From: Acidiluteibacter ferrifornacis | Lineage (GTDB): Bacteria > Bacteroidota > Bacteroidia > Flavobacteriales_E > Vicingaceae | Length of the DNA stretch: 64,000 nt | Reading direction: 5' to 3' | Assembly: GCF_009909615.1 (NCBI RefSeq) | Contig: NZ_WWNE01000008.1 | Coordinates: 1 to 64,000 of the forward strand | Part shown: positions 56,102-64,000 of the stretch, piece by piece | How positions within the stretch are numbered: position 1 is the stretch's first letter | Layout: each line of letters opens with the position of its first letter | The notes under the pieces: model-generated | What the model was told of the DNA's origin: nothing | Databases searched by the model: none | The model's input: only the letters and a program-made list of their open reading frames with translations | Translations under genes and position numbers: made by a program

Positions 56102-58294
56102 ATGTCTACCGTTCGTTTTAAAGCATTAGAGGCTGTTATGTCTCGCGCGCCAAAAGAAGTAAATTACCCATCAGCAAAAGTTTCTGACTACTATGGTGTT
56201 CATGTATTTGATAAAGATGCAATGAGCCAATATATGCCAAAAGATATTTATAAGGCAGTAGTAGAGGCAATTGATAAGGGAACAAGAGTTGAGCGTAAAA
56301 TAACTGATTTAGTAGCATCGTCTATGAAGTCATGGGCAATGGAAAAAGGTTGTACGCACTACACCCACTGGTTTCAACCTTTAACAGGGACAACTGCTGA
56401 AAAGCATGATGCTTTTTTTGAACCAATTTGTGATAATAATGTGGTAGAACGTTTTGATGGGAATCAATTGGTTCAACAAGAGCCAGATGCCTCCAGTTTG
56501 CCAAATGGGGGGATTAGAAACACCTTCGAAGCCAGAGGTTATACAGCCTGGGATCCTTCTTCTCCTGCTTTTATTATAGGAAAAACACTATGTATACCAA
56601 CAATATTTATTTCATATACAGGAGAGTCTTTAGATTACAAAATGCCGCTTCTTAAAGCTTTACATGCTGTTGATAAAGCAGCGGTAGATGTCAATCAATA
56701 CTTTGATAAAAATGTAAACAAAGTAATTGCTACGTTAGGTTGGGAACAAGAATACTTCTTAGTTGACATTGCTTTATTTAATGCACGCCCTGATTTAATT
56801 ACAACAGGAAGGACTGTTTTTGGTCATTCGCCTGCTAAAGGTCAAGAATTAGAAGATCATTACTTTGGAGCGATTCCAGAGAGGGCTAGTGCGTTTATGC
56901 GTGAGTTGGAAATCGAATGTATGCGATTAGGAATTCCCGTAAAAACACGTCACAACGAAGTTGCACCTAATCAATTTGAATGTGCTCCTATCTTTGAGGA
57001 GGCTAATTTAGCTGTAGATCACAACCAACTGTTAATGGACATAATGGATCGAGTGGCGCGTAAACACAATTTTAAAGTGTTGTTACATGAGAAGCCTTAT
57101 GCAGGTGTTAATGGTTCTGGGAAACACAATAACTGGTCTTTAAGTACCAATACTGGTGTGAATTTATTGAGCCCCGGAAGTACCCCAAAATCCAACTTAA
57201 GGTTCTTGACTTTCTTTATAAATACGATCAAAGCAGTACACGATAATGCAGACTTGTTGCGTTCTTCAATAGCAACCCCTGGTAATGAACATCGTTTAGG
57301 TGCTAATGAAGCTCCACCCGCTATAATTTCTGTTTTTATAGGGTCTCAGTTAACAAAAGTGCTGAATCAATTAGAAGCCAAAGTGAGCGAGAATAAGGCA
57401 TTGTCAGCAGATGAAAAAACTGAATTAAAATTGAATATTGGTAAAATCCCTCAAATCTTGTTGGATAATACAGATCGAAACAGAACTTCTCCTTTTGCTT
57501 TTACCGGTAATAAGTTTGAATTCAGAGCAGTTGGTTCAACGGCGAATTGTGCAAATGCCATGACCATAATCAATACTATTGTTGCTAAACAATTAGTCGA
57601 TTTTAAAGAAGATGTAGATGCTTTAATATCTAAGGGAGATAAAAAGGATGATGCTATTTTTAAAGTGCTGAGAAGGTATGTTGTGGAGTCTAAGAAAATT
57701 AGATTTGAAGGAAATGGATACGGAGAAGAATGGTTGAAAGAGGCTGCTAAAAGAGGATTAAATAATATTAATTCTGCTCCACATGCATTGGATGTAATGA
57801 AGGAACAGAAAACTATCGATTTGTTTGCTTCACAAGGGGTGCTTACACATAGAGAATTAGAAGCTAGACACGAAATAGCATTGGATAATTACACAACGGT
57901 TATCCGAATTGAATCAAGAGTAATGGGAGATTTGGCAATTAATCATATTATTCCTGTTGCCATACGTTATCAAAATATTCTAATCAATAATGTAAAAGGG
58001 CTAAAGACAATATATGACGCTGCCGATTTTAAGAAGAATGCAAAGAATCAATTGGAAATGATAGCAGCTATTTCTAATCATATTCAAATTATATCTGAGA
58101 ACGCTGAGAAAATGCGTGTAGAACGAAAGAGAATTAACAATTTGGAGTCTGCCGAAGAAAGAGCTAAAGAGTATAGTTTGAAGGTGAAACCTTTCTTTGA
58201 TATCATAAGAAAAAGTGTCGATAAATTAGAATTGACAATAGATGATGAGATGTGGCCTTTGCCAAAATACAGAGAATTGCTTTATACTAAATAG
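56102..58294 (+). CDS. glnN: Glutamine synthetase type III
   Basis: Type III glutamine synthetase makes glutamine from glutamate and ammonia. The 730-residue length is diagnostic against type I (about 470). The conserved N-terminal region includes THYTHWFQPLTG, a glutamate-binding loop GWEQEYF, and the segment ETRHNEVAPNQFECAP (as KTRHNEVAPNQFECAP here). The ATP/ammonia part has HEKPYAGVNGSGKHNNWS. It stands alone after a 154-base AT-rich gap that holds no visible gene or clear promoter. Confidence 0.96.
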   Translation: MSTVRFKALEAVMSRAPKEVNYPSAKVSDYYGVHVFDKDAMSQYMPKDIYKAVVEAIDKGTRVERKITDLVASSMKSWAMEKGCTHYTHWFQPLTGTTAEKHDAFFEPICDNNVVERFDGNQLVQQEPDASSLPNGGIRNTFEARGYTAWDPSSPAFIIGKTLCIPTIFISYTGESLDYKMPLLKALHAVDKAAVDVNQYFDKNVNKVIATLGWEQEYFLVDIALFNARPDLITTGRTVFGHSPAKGQELEDHYFGAIPERASAFMRELEIECMRLGIPVKTRHNEVAPNQFECAPIFEEANLAVDHNQLLMDIMDRVARKHNFKVLLHEKPYAGVNGSGKHNNWSLSTNTGVNLLSPGSTPKSNLRFLTFFINTIKAVHDNADLLRSSIATPGNEHRLGANEAPPAIISVFIGSQLTKVLNQLEAKVSENKALSADEKTELKLNIGKIPQILLDNTDRNRTSPFAFTGNKFEFRAVGSTANCANAMTIINTIVAKQLVDFKEDVDALISKGDKKDDAIFKVLRRYVVESKKIRFEGNGYGEEWLKEAAKRGLNNINSAPHALDVMKEQKTIDLFASQGVLTHRELEARHEIALDNYTTVIRIESRVMGDLAINHIIPVAIRYQNILINNVKGLKTIYDAADFKKNAKNQLEMIAAISNHIQIISENAEKMRVERKRINNLESAEERAKEYSLKVKPFFDIIRKSVDKLELTIDDEMWPLPKYRELLYTK

Positions 58295-58358
58295 TATTGG
58301 AATTTAATCATGTACCGCTATTGAGCGGACATGATTGATTTTACTTTAATAAACTTCA

Positions 58359-58389
58359 TTGTATCATTAAAAAGATTTGTTTATTTTAG
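58359..58389 (+). promoter_or_regulatory. Promoter of the PorE-like gene (TTG-N20-TATTTTAG)
   Basis: TTG at 58359-58361 and TATTTTAG at 58382-58389 (one mismatch from TAnnTTTG), 35 bases before the gene. Confidence 0.6.
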
Positions 58390-58424
58390 CACCCGTTGTG
58401 TAAAAAAAACCTTAATTCACCTCT

Positions 58425-60512
58425 ATGAACTATAACAAATTAGTAGGTCTATTTTTCTTTGCTTTTATTTTCTCCCTGAATATTAGCGCTCAAAAGAATT
58501 TTTTGGAAGAAGCAGATCATGCCCTGTACAAAGAAGGGAAGTATTTTGATGCTATCGAAATGTATAAGAAAGCTTACACCAAAGAGAAGGGTAGAGATGT
58601 TAAAGCTGAAATCATATTTAAAATTGCAGAGTCATATCGATTAAGTGACCAAGCAGAGCAAGCTGAAGTTTGGTATGATAAGGCTATTTTGGCGCGTTAT
58701 AACAACCCATTATCGTATCTTCATTTGGGTGAGATGAAAATGCTCAACGGGAAGTATGATGAAGCTATTGTGCAATTTAAAAAGTATATCGCCGAGGTTC
58801 CTGAAGATCCAAGAGGAGAGCAAGGTGTGAAGTCAGCACAAGATGCACAGAAATGGAAAGATCAACCTACAAAGTATGTGGTAGAGCCTATGAGTTTACT
58901 GAACTCTGAAGGATATGATTTTTCTCCAACTTTTGCAGATAAAAATAACGAAGAAATTATCTTTACTTCATTAAGAGAAGGTGCTACAGGTTCAGGCGTT
59001 TCGGCTGTTACTGGTCAGAGCTTTGCCGATTTATATGTTTCATCTGTTGATAGAAAAGGGAAGTGGAGTGAGCCTAAGTTAGTAGAAGGTATTAACACCG
59101 AAAGTGAAGAAGGATCAGCGGTAATGAATCAACGTAGAAATACAATCTATTTTACTAGATGTATGGTTGATAAAAAGGGATATTTCGGATGTAAGATTTA
59201 TCAGGCGAAAAAGATGGGTAATGCATTTGGTCAGGAAGAAGCTATTGCCATTGGTAATGACAGCACCACGATTGGTCATCCAGCATTATCTAGCGATGAT
59301 AAAACATTGATTTTTGCTGCAGATTTAGAAGGTGGTTATGGTGGTAAGGATTTGTGGTATACTACTTTGATATCTAGATCTAAAGGGTGGTCGGAGCCAA
59401 TTAATTTAGGCTCAGACATCAATACCAAGGGCGACGAAATGTTTCCATACATTAAGGAAGATGGAACACTTTATTTCGCTTCTGATGGCTTGCCTGGAAT
59501 GGGTGGATTGGATATATTTAGTGCAGAGTCTTTAGGAGAAAATAAATGGGGGAATCCACAAAATATGAAATCTCCAATAAATTCAAATGCGAATGACTTT
59601 GGAATCATTTTTAATGGAAATCAAAATAGAGGATACTTTACAACTAGTCGTCAAGGAGGTAAAGGGGAGGATGATATTTGGTCATTTTCTGAACCACCAT
59701 TATTCTTTAAGTTGAACGGGTTAGTAAAAAATCTTGAAACAGGAGAGCCATTGGTTGCCGCTACTGTTACTTTAATTGGAACTGATGGAACAACCGCAGA
59801 AGCAGAAACTGATGCTGCTGGTACCTTTGAGTTTGCAGATAATGCTGGAGATCCTTACATCAAGCCAAATACTTCCTACTCGATTTCTGTAACAAAACCG
59901 GGGTTTTTAAAGGCGAAAGGTAATGAGACAACAGTTGATATCGAAGAAAGTAAGCAGTTCTCTCACTTATACGAATTGCAGCCAATTACTAAAGACCCAA
60001 TTAAGCTTCCTGAGATTTTATATGAATTCAATAAAACGACTTTGACTCAACAAGCGAAAGATTCATTAAATTACTTGTATGGAATTTTAGTAGATAACCC
60101 TAATATCGTTATTGAATTAAAAGCAAATACAGATAGTAGAGGTAGTGGTCCGTATAACTTAAAACTATCTCAAGGTCGAGCAGAGTCTGCTGTAAATTAT
60201 TTGGTAAGCCTTGGTATTGCAGAGGATAGAATGGTTCCTAAAGGATATGGTGAAAATGCTCTATTGATCACAGATGCTGAGATTAATGCAATGGCAACCG
60301 AGGAAGAGCGTGAAGCAGCTCATCAATTGAATAGAAGAACGGAATTCTCTATCTTAAGAACAGATTATATACCTAAGAATAGTGCTCCTACTCCGAAAAT
60401 GGATCAGGGAACACCTCAAGATGAAGTTCCTACTGAGGAATCAACCCCAACAGAGGAAAACGGGTCTACTAATGAACAAAAAGAAGATACTGCTCCTGAA
60501 GGAGAGGAGTAG
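58425..60512 (+). CDS. OmpA-family protein with TPR, beta-propeller and carboxypeptidase-regulatory domains (PorE-like)
   Basis: The 695-residue protein has a signal peptide (about 1-22, ending ISAQ). TPR helices follow (about 25-130: DAIEMYKKAY, DEAIVQFKKYI), then a PD40/WD40-like propeller (about 150-420: DFSPTFADK, GHPALSSDDKTLIFA, GGYGGKDLWY, GGLDIFSAE, GEDDIWSF). A carboxypeptidase-regulatory domain is at about 425-515, and an OmpA domain (about 530-645: ANTDSRGS, NLKLSQGRAESAVNYL, NRRTEFSI) should bind peptidoglycan. This order equals that of PorE, a T9SS-associated protein of P. gingivalis. No lipobox is present. The acidic tail is rich in Glu and Thr. Confidence 0.88.
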   Translation: MNYNKLVGLFFFAFIFSLNISAQKNFLEEADHALYKEGKYFDAIEMYKKAYTKEKGRDVKAEIIFKIAESYRLSDQAEQAEVWYDKAILARYNNPLSYLHLGEMKMLNGKYDEAIVQFKKYIAEVPEDPRGEQGVKSAQDAQKWKDQPTKYVVEPMSLLNSEGYDFSPTFADKNNEEIIFTSLREGATGSGVSAVTGQSFADLYVSSVDRKGKWSEPKLVEGINTESEEGSAVMNQRRNTIYFTRCMVDKKGYFGCKIYQAKKMGNAFGQEEAIAIGNDSTTIGHPALSSDDKTLIFAADLEGGYGGKDLWYTTLISRSKGWSEPINLGSDINTKGDEMFPYIKEDGTLYFASDGLPGMGGLDIFSAESLGENKWGNPQNMKSPINSNANDFGIIFNGNQNRGYFTTSRQGGKGEDDIWSFSEPPLFFKLNGLVKNLETGEPLVAATVTLIGTDGTTAEAETDAAGTFEFADNAGDPYIKPNTSYSISVTKPGFLKAKGNETTVDIEESKQFSHLYELQPITKDPIKLPEILYEFNKTTLTQQAKDSLNYLYGILVDNPNIVIELKANTDSRGSGPYNLKLSQGRAESAVNYLVSLGIAEDRMVPKGYGENALLITDAEINAMATEEEREAAHQLNRRTEFSILRTDYIPKNSAPTPKMDQGTPQDEVPTEESTPTEENGSTNEQKEDTAPEGEE

Positions 60513-60534
60513 CGCAAAATAAATTATGATACTA

Positions 60535-60573
60535 AACGTCCCTTTCGTCTTTTTCGAAGGGGATGTTTTTTTA
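60535..60573 (+). terminator. Terminator after the PorE-like gene
   Basis: A 13-pair stem (60535-60547 with 60555-60567) and seven-base loop is followed by a T-rich run. Confidence 0.82.
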
Positions 60574-60582
60574 TTTTAACAC

Positions 60583-61752
60583 ATGAGTAATAAAGAAAGA
60601 TACGCACAGAGAGGTGTTTCCGCATCCAAAGAGGATGTGCACAATGCCATTAAGAATGTAGATAAAGGATTGTTTCCACAGGCATTCTGTAAGATAGTCC
60701 CTGATACTTTAACTGGAAGTGATGATCATTGTATTGTGATGCACGCAGATGGCGCAGGTACGAAATCTTCGTTGGCTTATGCTTACTGGAAAGAGACTGG
60801 TGATGTAGCAGTTTGGAGAGGAATCGCACAAGATGCCATTATCATGAACACTGATGATTTATTGTGCGTGGGAGCAGTAGATAATATATTAGTTTCATCT
60901 ACGATTGGTAGAAATAAAAACTTAGTGCCAGGTGAAGTAATCTCTGCTATCATAAATGGAACTGAGGAAGTTTTGGCAGATTTAAGAAGTCAAGGAATTG
61001 GGATATATTCTACCGGTGGAGAAACCGCAGATGTAGGGGATTTGGTTCGAACTATTATTGTCGATTCTACAGTGACATGCAGAATGAAAAAAGCGGATGT
61101 AATCTCAAATCATAATATCAAATCAGGCAATGTAATAGTTGGATTGGCTTCTTTTGGTCAGGCTACTTATGAGACAGAGTATAATGGAGGGATGGGAAGT
61201 AATGGTTTAACTAGTGCTCGTCATGATGTCTTTGGTAGTGCGATTAAAGAAAAGTATCCTGAAACTTATGATGCTGCAATTCCCGATGATTTAACTTATT
61301 CTGGAAAATATGCTTTAACAGATCGTCTGGAAGGTGTTTCTATTGATATAGGTAAGTTGGTATTGTCACCAACAAGAACATATGCGCCAATTATTAAACA
61401 AATTCTAGAGAAGTATAAAGGAAAGATTGATGGAATGGTTCACTGCAGTGGTGGAGCCCAAACAAAAGTGCTTCACTTTGTGGATAATGTTCATGTCATA
61501 AAAGATAACCTTTTTGAGGTTCCCCCTTTATTTAAATTGATAAAAGAGCAATCGGGAACAGATTGGAGTGAAATGTATAAGGTCTTTAACATGGGACATC
61601 GAATGGAATTGTACGTTGATGAGTCTATTGCTCAGGATATTATTAATATTTCTCAATCTTTTAATGTGGAAGCGAAAATTGTAGGAAGAGTTGAGCAGTG
61701 TGATCAAAGGAAACTGACGATTAAGAGTGAATTTGGTGAATTTATTTATTAA
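60583..61752 (+). CDS. purM: Phosphoribosylformylglycinamidine cyclo-ligase
   Basis: PurM closes the imidazole ring to give AIR in purine synthesis. The 389-residue protein begins YAQRGVSASKEDV and has DGAGTKSSLAY, the NTDDLLCVGA motif, the TGGETADVGDLV nucleotide-binding turn and the VHCSGGAQTK loop of the AIR synthase superfamily. It is longer than E. coli PurM, as usual in Bacteroidota. It starts just after the previous terminator and leads an operon with prfA and pyrF (gaps of five and three bases). Confidence 0.92.
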   Translation: MSNKERYAQRGVSASKEDVHNAIKNVDKGLFPQAFCKIVPDTLTGSDDHCIVMHADGAGTKSSLAYAYWKETGDVAVWRGIAQDAIIMNTDDLLCVGAVDNILVSSTIGRNKNLVPGEVISAIINGTEEVLADLRSQGIGIYSTGGETADVGDLVRTIIVDSTVTCRMKKADVISNHNIKSGNVIVGLASFGQATYETEYNGGMGSNGLTSARHDVFGSAIKEKYPETYDAAIPDDLTYSGKYALTDRLEGVSIDIGKLVLSPTRTYAPIIKQILEKYKGKIDGMVHCSGGAQTKVLHFVDNVHVIKDNLFEVPPLFKLIKEQSGTDWSEMYKVFNMGHRMELYVDESIAQDIINISQSFNVEAKIVGRVEQCDQRKLTIKSEFGEFIY

Positions 61753-61757
61753 GAACT

Positions 61758-62843
61758 ATGAGTAATCTATTACAAAAGCTACAATCCATTAAAGAGCGTT
61801 GGGACGAAGTAGCACAGTTGATCGTTGATCCTGAAATTATTTCAGATATGGATCGTTATGTTAAACTGAATAAGGAGTATAAAGATCTTGAGGTTTTTGT
61901 AGTAACGTATGAAGAATACAAAAACGTTTTAGAAAATATTGTTTCCTCTAAAGATATTTTGGCCAAAGAAAAAGATGAAGAGTTTCGTGAAATGGCAAAA
62001 ATGGAACTGGATGAGTTAATAGAAAAGAGAGATGAATTAGAGGAGAAAATTAAATACATGTTGATACCAAAAGATCCGGAAGATTCGAAGGATGTTATAG
62101 TAGAGATTCGTGGTGGAACAGGAGGTGATGAAGCAGCTATTTTTGCTGGAGATCTTTTCAATATGTATACTCGATTTGTACAATCTAAAGGGTGGAAATA
62201 TGAAGTGCTATCAATGAATGAAGGAACTTCAGGTGGTTTTAAGGAGGTGTCATTTAGTGTAAGTGGTGATGATATCTACGGAACGTTAAAATATGAATCC
62301 GGGGTTCACCGCGTACAACGAGTGCCGCAAACAGAGACACAAGGTAGAGTGCATACTTCTGCAGCTACAGTAGCTGTTCTTCCAGAAGCAGATGAAGTCG
62401 ATATTAAATTAAATATGTCAGATGTAAAGAAAGATACCTTTAGGTCGTCTGGGGCTGGTGGGCAACACGTTAATAAAACGGAATCTGCAGTTCGGTTAAC
62501 ACACATACCCACTAATACAGTAGTAGAATGTCAAGAGGGGAGAAGTCAGATCAAGAACTACGAAAAGGCCTTGACGGTATTAAGATCTAGGTTGTATGAA
62601 AAGGAATTAGCTATTAAGAATGCAGAGAGGGCAGAGCATCGTAAAACTTTAGTTTCTTCTGGTGATCGTTCTGCAAAAATAAGAACCTACAACTACCCTC
62701 AAGGTAGAGTAACTGACCATAGAATTAATTTGACGGTATATAATTTAGATGCAATTATTAATGGTGGCGCTTTAGATGAAATAAGTGATGCATTAAAAAT
62801 GGCGGAGAATACTGAAAAGATGAAGGAAGGATCAATTGAATAA
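61758..62843 (+). CDS. prfA: Peptide chain release factor 1
   Basis: RF1 recognises UAA and UAG and releases the finished peptide. The 361-residue protein has a helical domain 1, the stop-codon recognition domain, and the GGQ motif at 234-236 in GAGGQHVNKTES, whose glutamine is normally methylated. The RVPQTETQGRVHTSAATVAV segment holds a PxT-like loop that marks RF1 rather than RF2. No frameshift is present, also as in RF1. Confidence 0.95.
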   Translation: MSNLLQKLQSIKERWDEVAQLIVDPEIISDMDRYVKLNKEYKDLEVFVVTYEEYKNVLENIVSSKDILAKEKDEEFREMAKMELDELIEKRDELEEKIKYMLIPKDPEDSKDVIVEIRGGTGGDEAAIFAGDLFNMYTRFVQSKGWKYEVLSMNEGTSGGFKEVSFSVSGDDIYGTLKYESGVHRVQRVPQTETQGRVHTSAATVAVLPEADEVDIKLNMSDVKKDTFRSSGAGGQHVNKTESAVRLTHIPTNTVVECQEGRSQIKNYEKALTVLRSRLYEKELAIKNAERAEHRKTLVSSGDRSAKIRTYNYPQGRVTDHRINLTVYNLDAIINGGALDEISDALKMAENTEKMKEGSIE

Positions 62844-62846
62844 GAC

Positions 62847-63671
62847 ATGAATAGACAAGAACTAGTTGCCCATATCAAAGCAAAGAAAAGTTTCCTATGC
62901 GTAGGGTTAGATACAGATATTGAAAAAATTCCCAATCACTTAAAGGAAACAGAAGATCCTATATATGAATTCAATAAAGCAATTATTGATGCTACTAAGG
63001 ATTATTGTGTAGCTTATAAACCCAATATTGCCTTTTATGAAAGTTTGGGTAGTAAAGGCTGGTCGAGCTTAGAAAAGACATTGAATTATATACCAAAGGA
63101 TATTTTCACGATTGCAGATGCCAAACGAGGAGATATTGGAAATACTTCAAAGTTATATGCTCGTGCTTTTTTTGAGCAAATGGATTTTGATTCAATAACA
63201 GTAGCTCCATATATGGGGAGTGATTCAGTTTTACCTTTTTTATCATACGAAAATAAGTTTGTTATTTTATTGGCATTGACTTCCAATGAAGGAGCGTTAG
63301 ATTTTCAGTTTATGACATCTAATTCTACTGGACTGAAACTATATGAAAAAGTAATTGAAAAGGCGAGTACTTGGGGAAATCCAGAGAACTTAATGTTTGT
63401 CGTTGGTGCCACTCGCCCAGAGATGTTGAAGAATATACGAAAGTTGGCTCCTGATAATTTTCTGCTAGTTCCTGGTGTAGGTGCTCAAGGCGGTAGTTTA
63501 GAAGGAGTGGCCATGAATGGTATGAATAAAGACTGTGGACTATTGGTTAATTCTAGTAGAGGGGTTATTTATGCCGATCAATCAGAAAGCTTTGCAACTG
63601 TAGCTGGTGAAAAAGCAAAAGAGCTTCAACAAGAAATGGAAGGTTACTTAAAGAAATTTGGAGTAATTTAA
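62847..63671 (+). CDS. pyrF: Orotidine 5'-phosphate decarboxylase (type 2)
   Basis: PyrF makes UMP from orotidine monophosphate. The 274-residue length and the catalytic [11 protein letters not shown] segment identify the type 2 form, distinct from the shorter E. coli kind. The C-terminal [11 protein letters not shown] phosphate loop and [10 protein letters not shown] are also present. It follows prfA after three bases and is followed by the DUF2851 gene after eight. Confidence 0.95.
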   Translation: MNRQELVAHIKAKKSFLCVGLDTDIEKIPNHLKETEDPIYEFNKAIIDATKDYCVAYKPNIAFYESLGSKGWSSLEKTLNYIPKDIFTIADAKRGDIGNTSKLYARAFFEQMDFDSITVAPYMGSDSVLPFLSYENKFVILLALTSNEGALDFQFMTSNSTGLKLYEKVIEKASTWGNPENLMFVVGATRPEMLKNIRKLAPDNFLLVPGVGAQGGSLEGVAMNGMNKDCGLLVNSSRGVIYADQSESFATVAGEKAKELQQEMEGYLKKFGVI

Positions 63672-63679
63672 AGCAAAAA

Positions 63680-64000
63680 ATGAAAGAAGACTTTCTACAT
63701 TATATCTGGAAATTTCAAAATTTCAATACAGTAGAACTGGTTGGAACAAAAGGCGAACAGATTACAGTAAAGTCGATAGGAGTGCACAACCAAGATGCAG
63801 GTCCTGATTTTTTAAACGCTAGATTAGTAATTGATGACAGAGATTGGGCTGGTAATGTGGAGGTCCACATTAATTCCTCTGACTGGTATGCGCATAAGCA
63901 CGACCTAGATAAGGATTATGAAAGTGTTATACTCCATGTGGTTTACAAATATGACAAGCCGGTATTTCTAAGGGATGGTTCTGAAATTCCAGTTTTAGAG
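63680..64000 (+). CDS. DUF2851 family protein (partial, runs off the window)
   Basis: From the ATG at 63680 the frame stays open to the window end (107 codons). It starts KEDFLHYIWKFQNFN and contains VGVHNQDAGPDF-like sequence (SIGVHNQDAGPDFLNARL) and GNVEVHINSSDW...H, followed by VILHVVYKYD. These match the uncharacterised DUF2851 family, common in Bacteroidota, whose role is unknown. It appears to be the last visible gene of the purM operon. Confidence 0.85.
   Translation, partial: MKEDFLHYIWKFQNFNTVELVGTKGEQITVKSIGVHNQDAGPDFLNARLVIDDRDWAGNVEVHINSSDWYAHKHDLDKDYESVILHVVYKYDKPVFLRDGSEIPVLE

Overview
The window looks like a chromosomal segment of a low-GC member of the Bacteroidota, most likely Flavobacteriales or a close relative. 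The evidence is consistent throughout: promoter elements of the TAnnTTTG type, A-rich translation starts with few Shine-Dalgarno sites, a GldA gliding-motility ATPase, several type IX secretion (T9SS) sorting domains, a PorE-like T9SS-associated protein, a fused SecDF, a type III glutamine synthetase and an LpxH-like/WaaA lipid A-Kdo background. Most of the segment is ordinary core genome. I see no phage, insertion sequence, integrase or CRISPR array.

Region by region: 1-347 holds a minus-strand initiator tRNA with its terminator and two degenerate tandem copies of the tRNA 3' end plus terminator, each carrying an 18-bp perfect palindrome in the T-loop. 513-9378 carries era, der, metK, gldA, rsgA-dtd-mazG-like and a DsbD-type thiol-disulfide reductase. 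9572-13728 has a LysE exporter, two small secreted proteins, gmhA and a YifB/ComM-type ATPase. 13729-15973 is a five-gene minus-strand operon headed by an ArsR repressor with a perfect operator palindrome, ending in a rhodanese lipoprotein, a fatty acid hydroxylase-like enzyme and a small membrane protein. 16171-19573 is a four-gene plus-strand unit (a 42-codon ORF, an LpxH-like phosphatase, a glycosyltransferase and a GH1 glycosidase), followed by a frameshifted T9SS-tail remnant and a structured intergenic repeat. 20125-24640 carries a PepSY-like secreted protein, a PIN-PhoH protein, waaA and an outer-membrane protein.

24723-32856 is a tightly packed nucleotide-sugar operon: a WbpE-like aminotransferase, UDP-glucose dehydrogenase, UDP-glucuronate decarboxylase, WbpD-like acetyltransferase, TviB/WbpO dehydrogenase, dTDP-glucose 4,6-dehydratase, TviC/WbpP epimerase and a CpsB-type tyrosine phosphatase. 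It supplies sugars for surface polysaccharide, but polymerase, flippase, export and kinase genes are not in the window. 32858-42927 holds murB, a glycosyltransferase, an FtsE-like ATPase, a giant TPR protein overlapping an outer-membrane beta-barrel gene, and gyrB.

43059-45441 is a carbamoyltransferase / DUF5989 / SxtJ-like trio. 45528-47328 is an ECF sigma factor with a membrane-anchored partner whose far end is a T9SS type B sorting domain. 47509-60512 has mdh, a retropepsin-like protease, a T9SS-exported VCBS protein, secDF, tatA, a cation antiporter, glnN and the PorE-like protein. 60583-64000 has purM, prfA, pyrF and the start of a DUF2851 gene.

The parts most worth following up are the ECF/T9SS-tail membrane partner, the ArsR-rhodanese operon and its operator, the carbamoyltransferase trio, the tRNA-derived repeats and the T9SS-tail pseudogene. 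All functions are read from sequence motifs and neighbourhood only; no database search was run.
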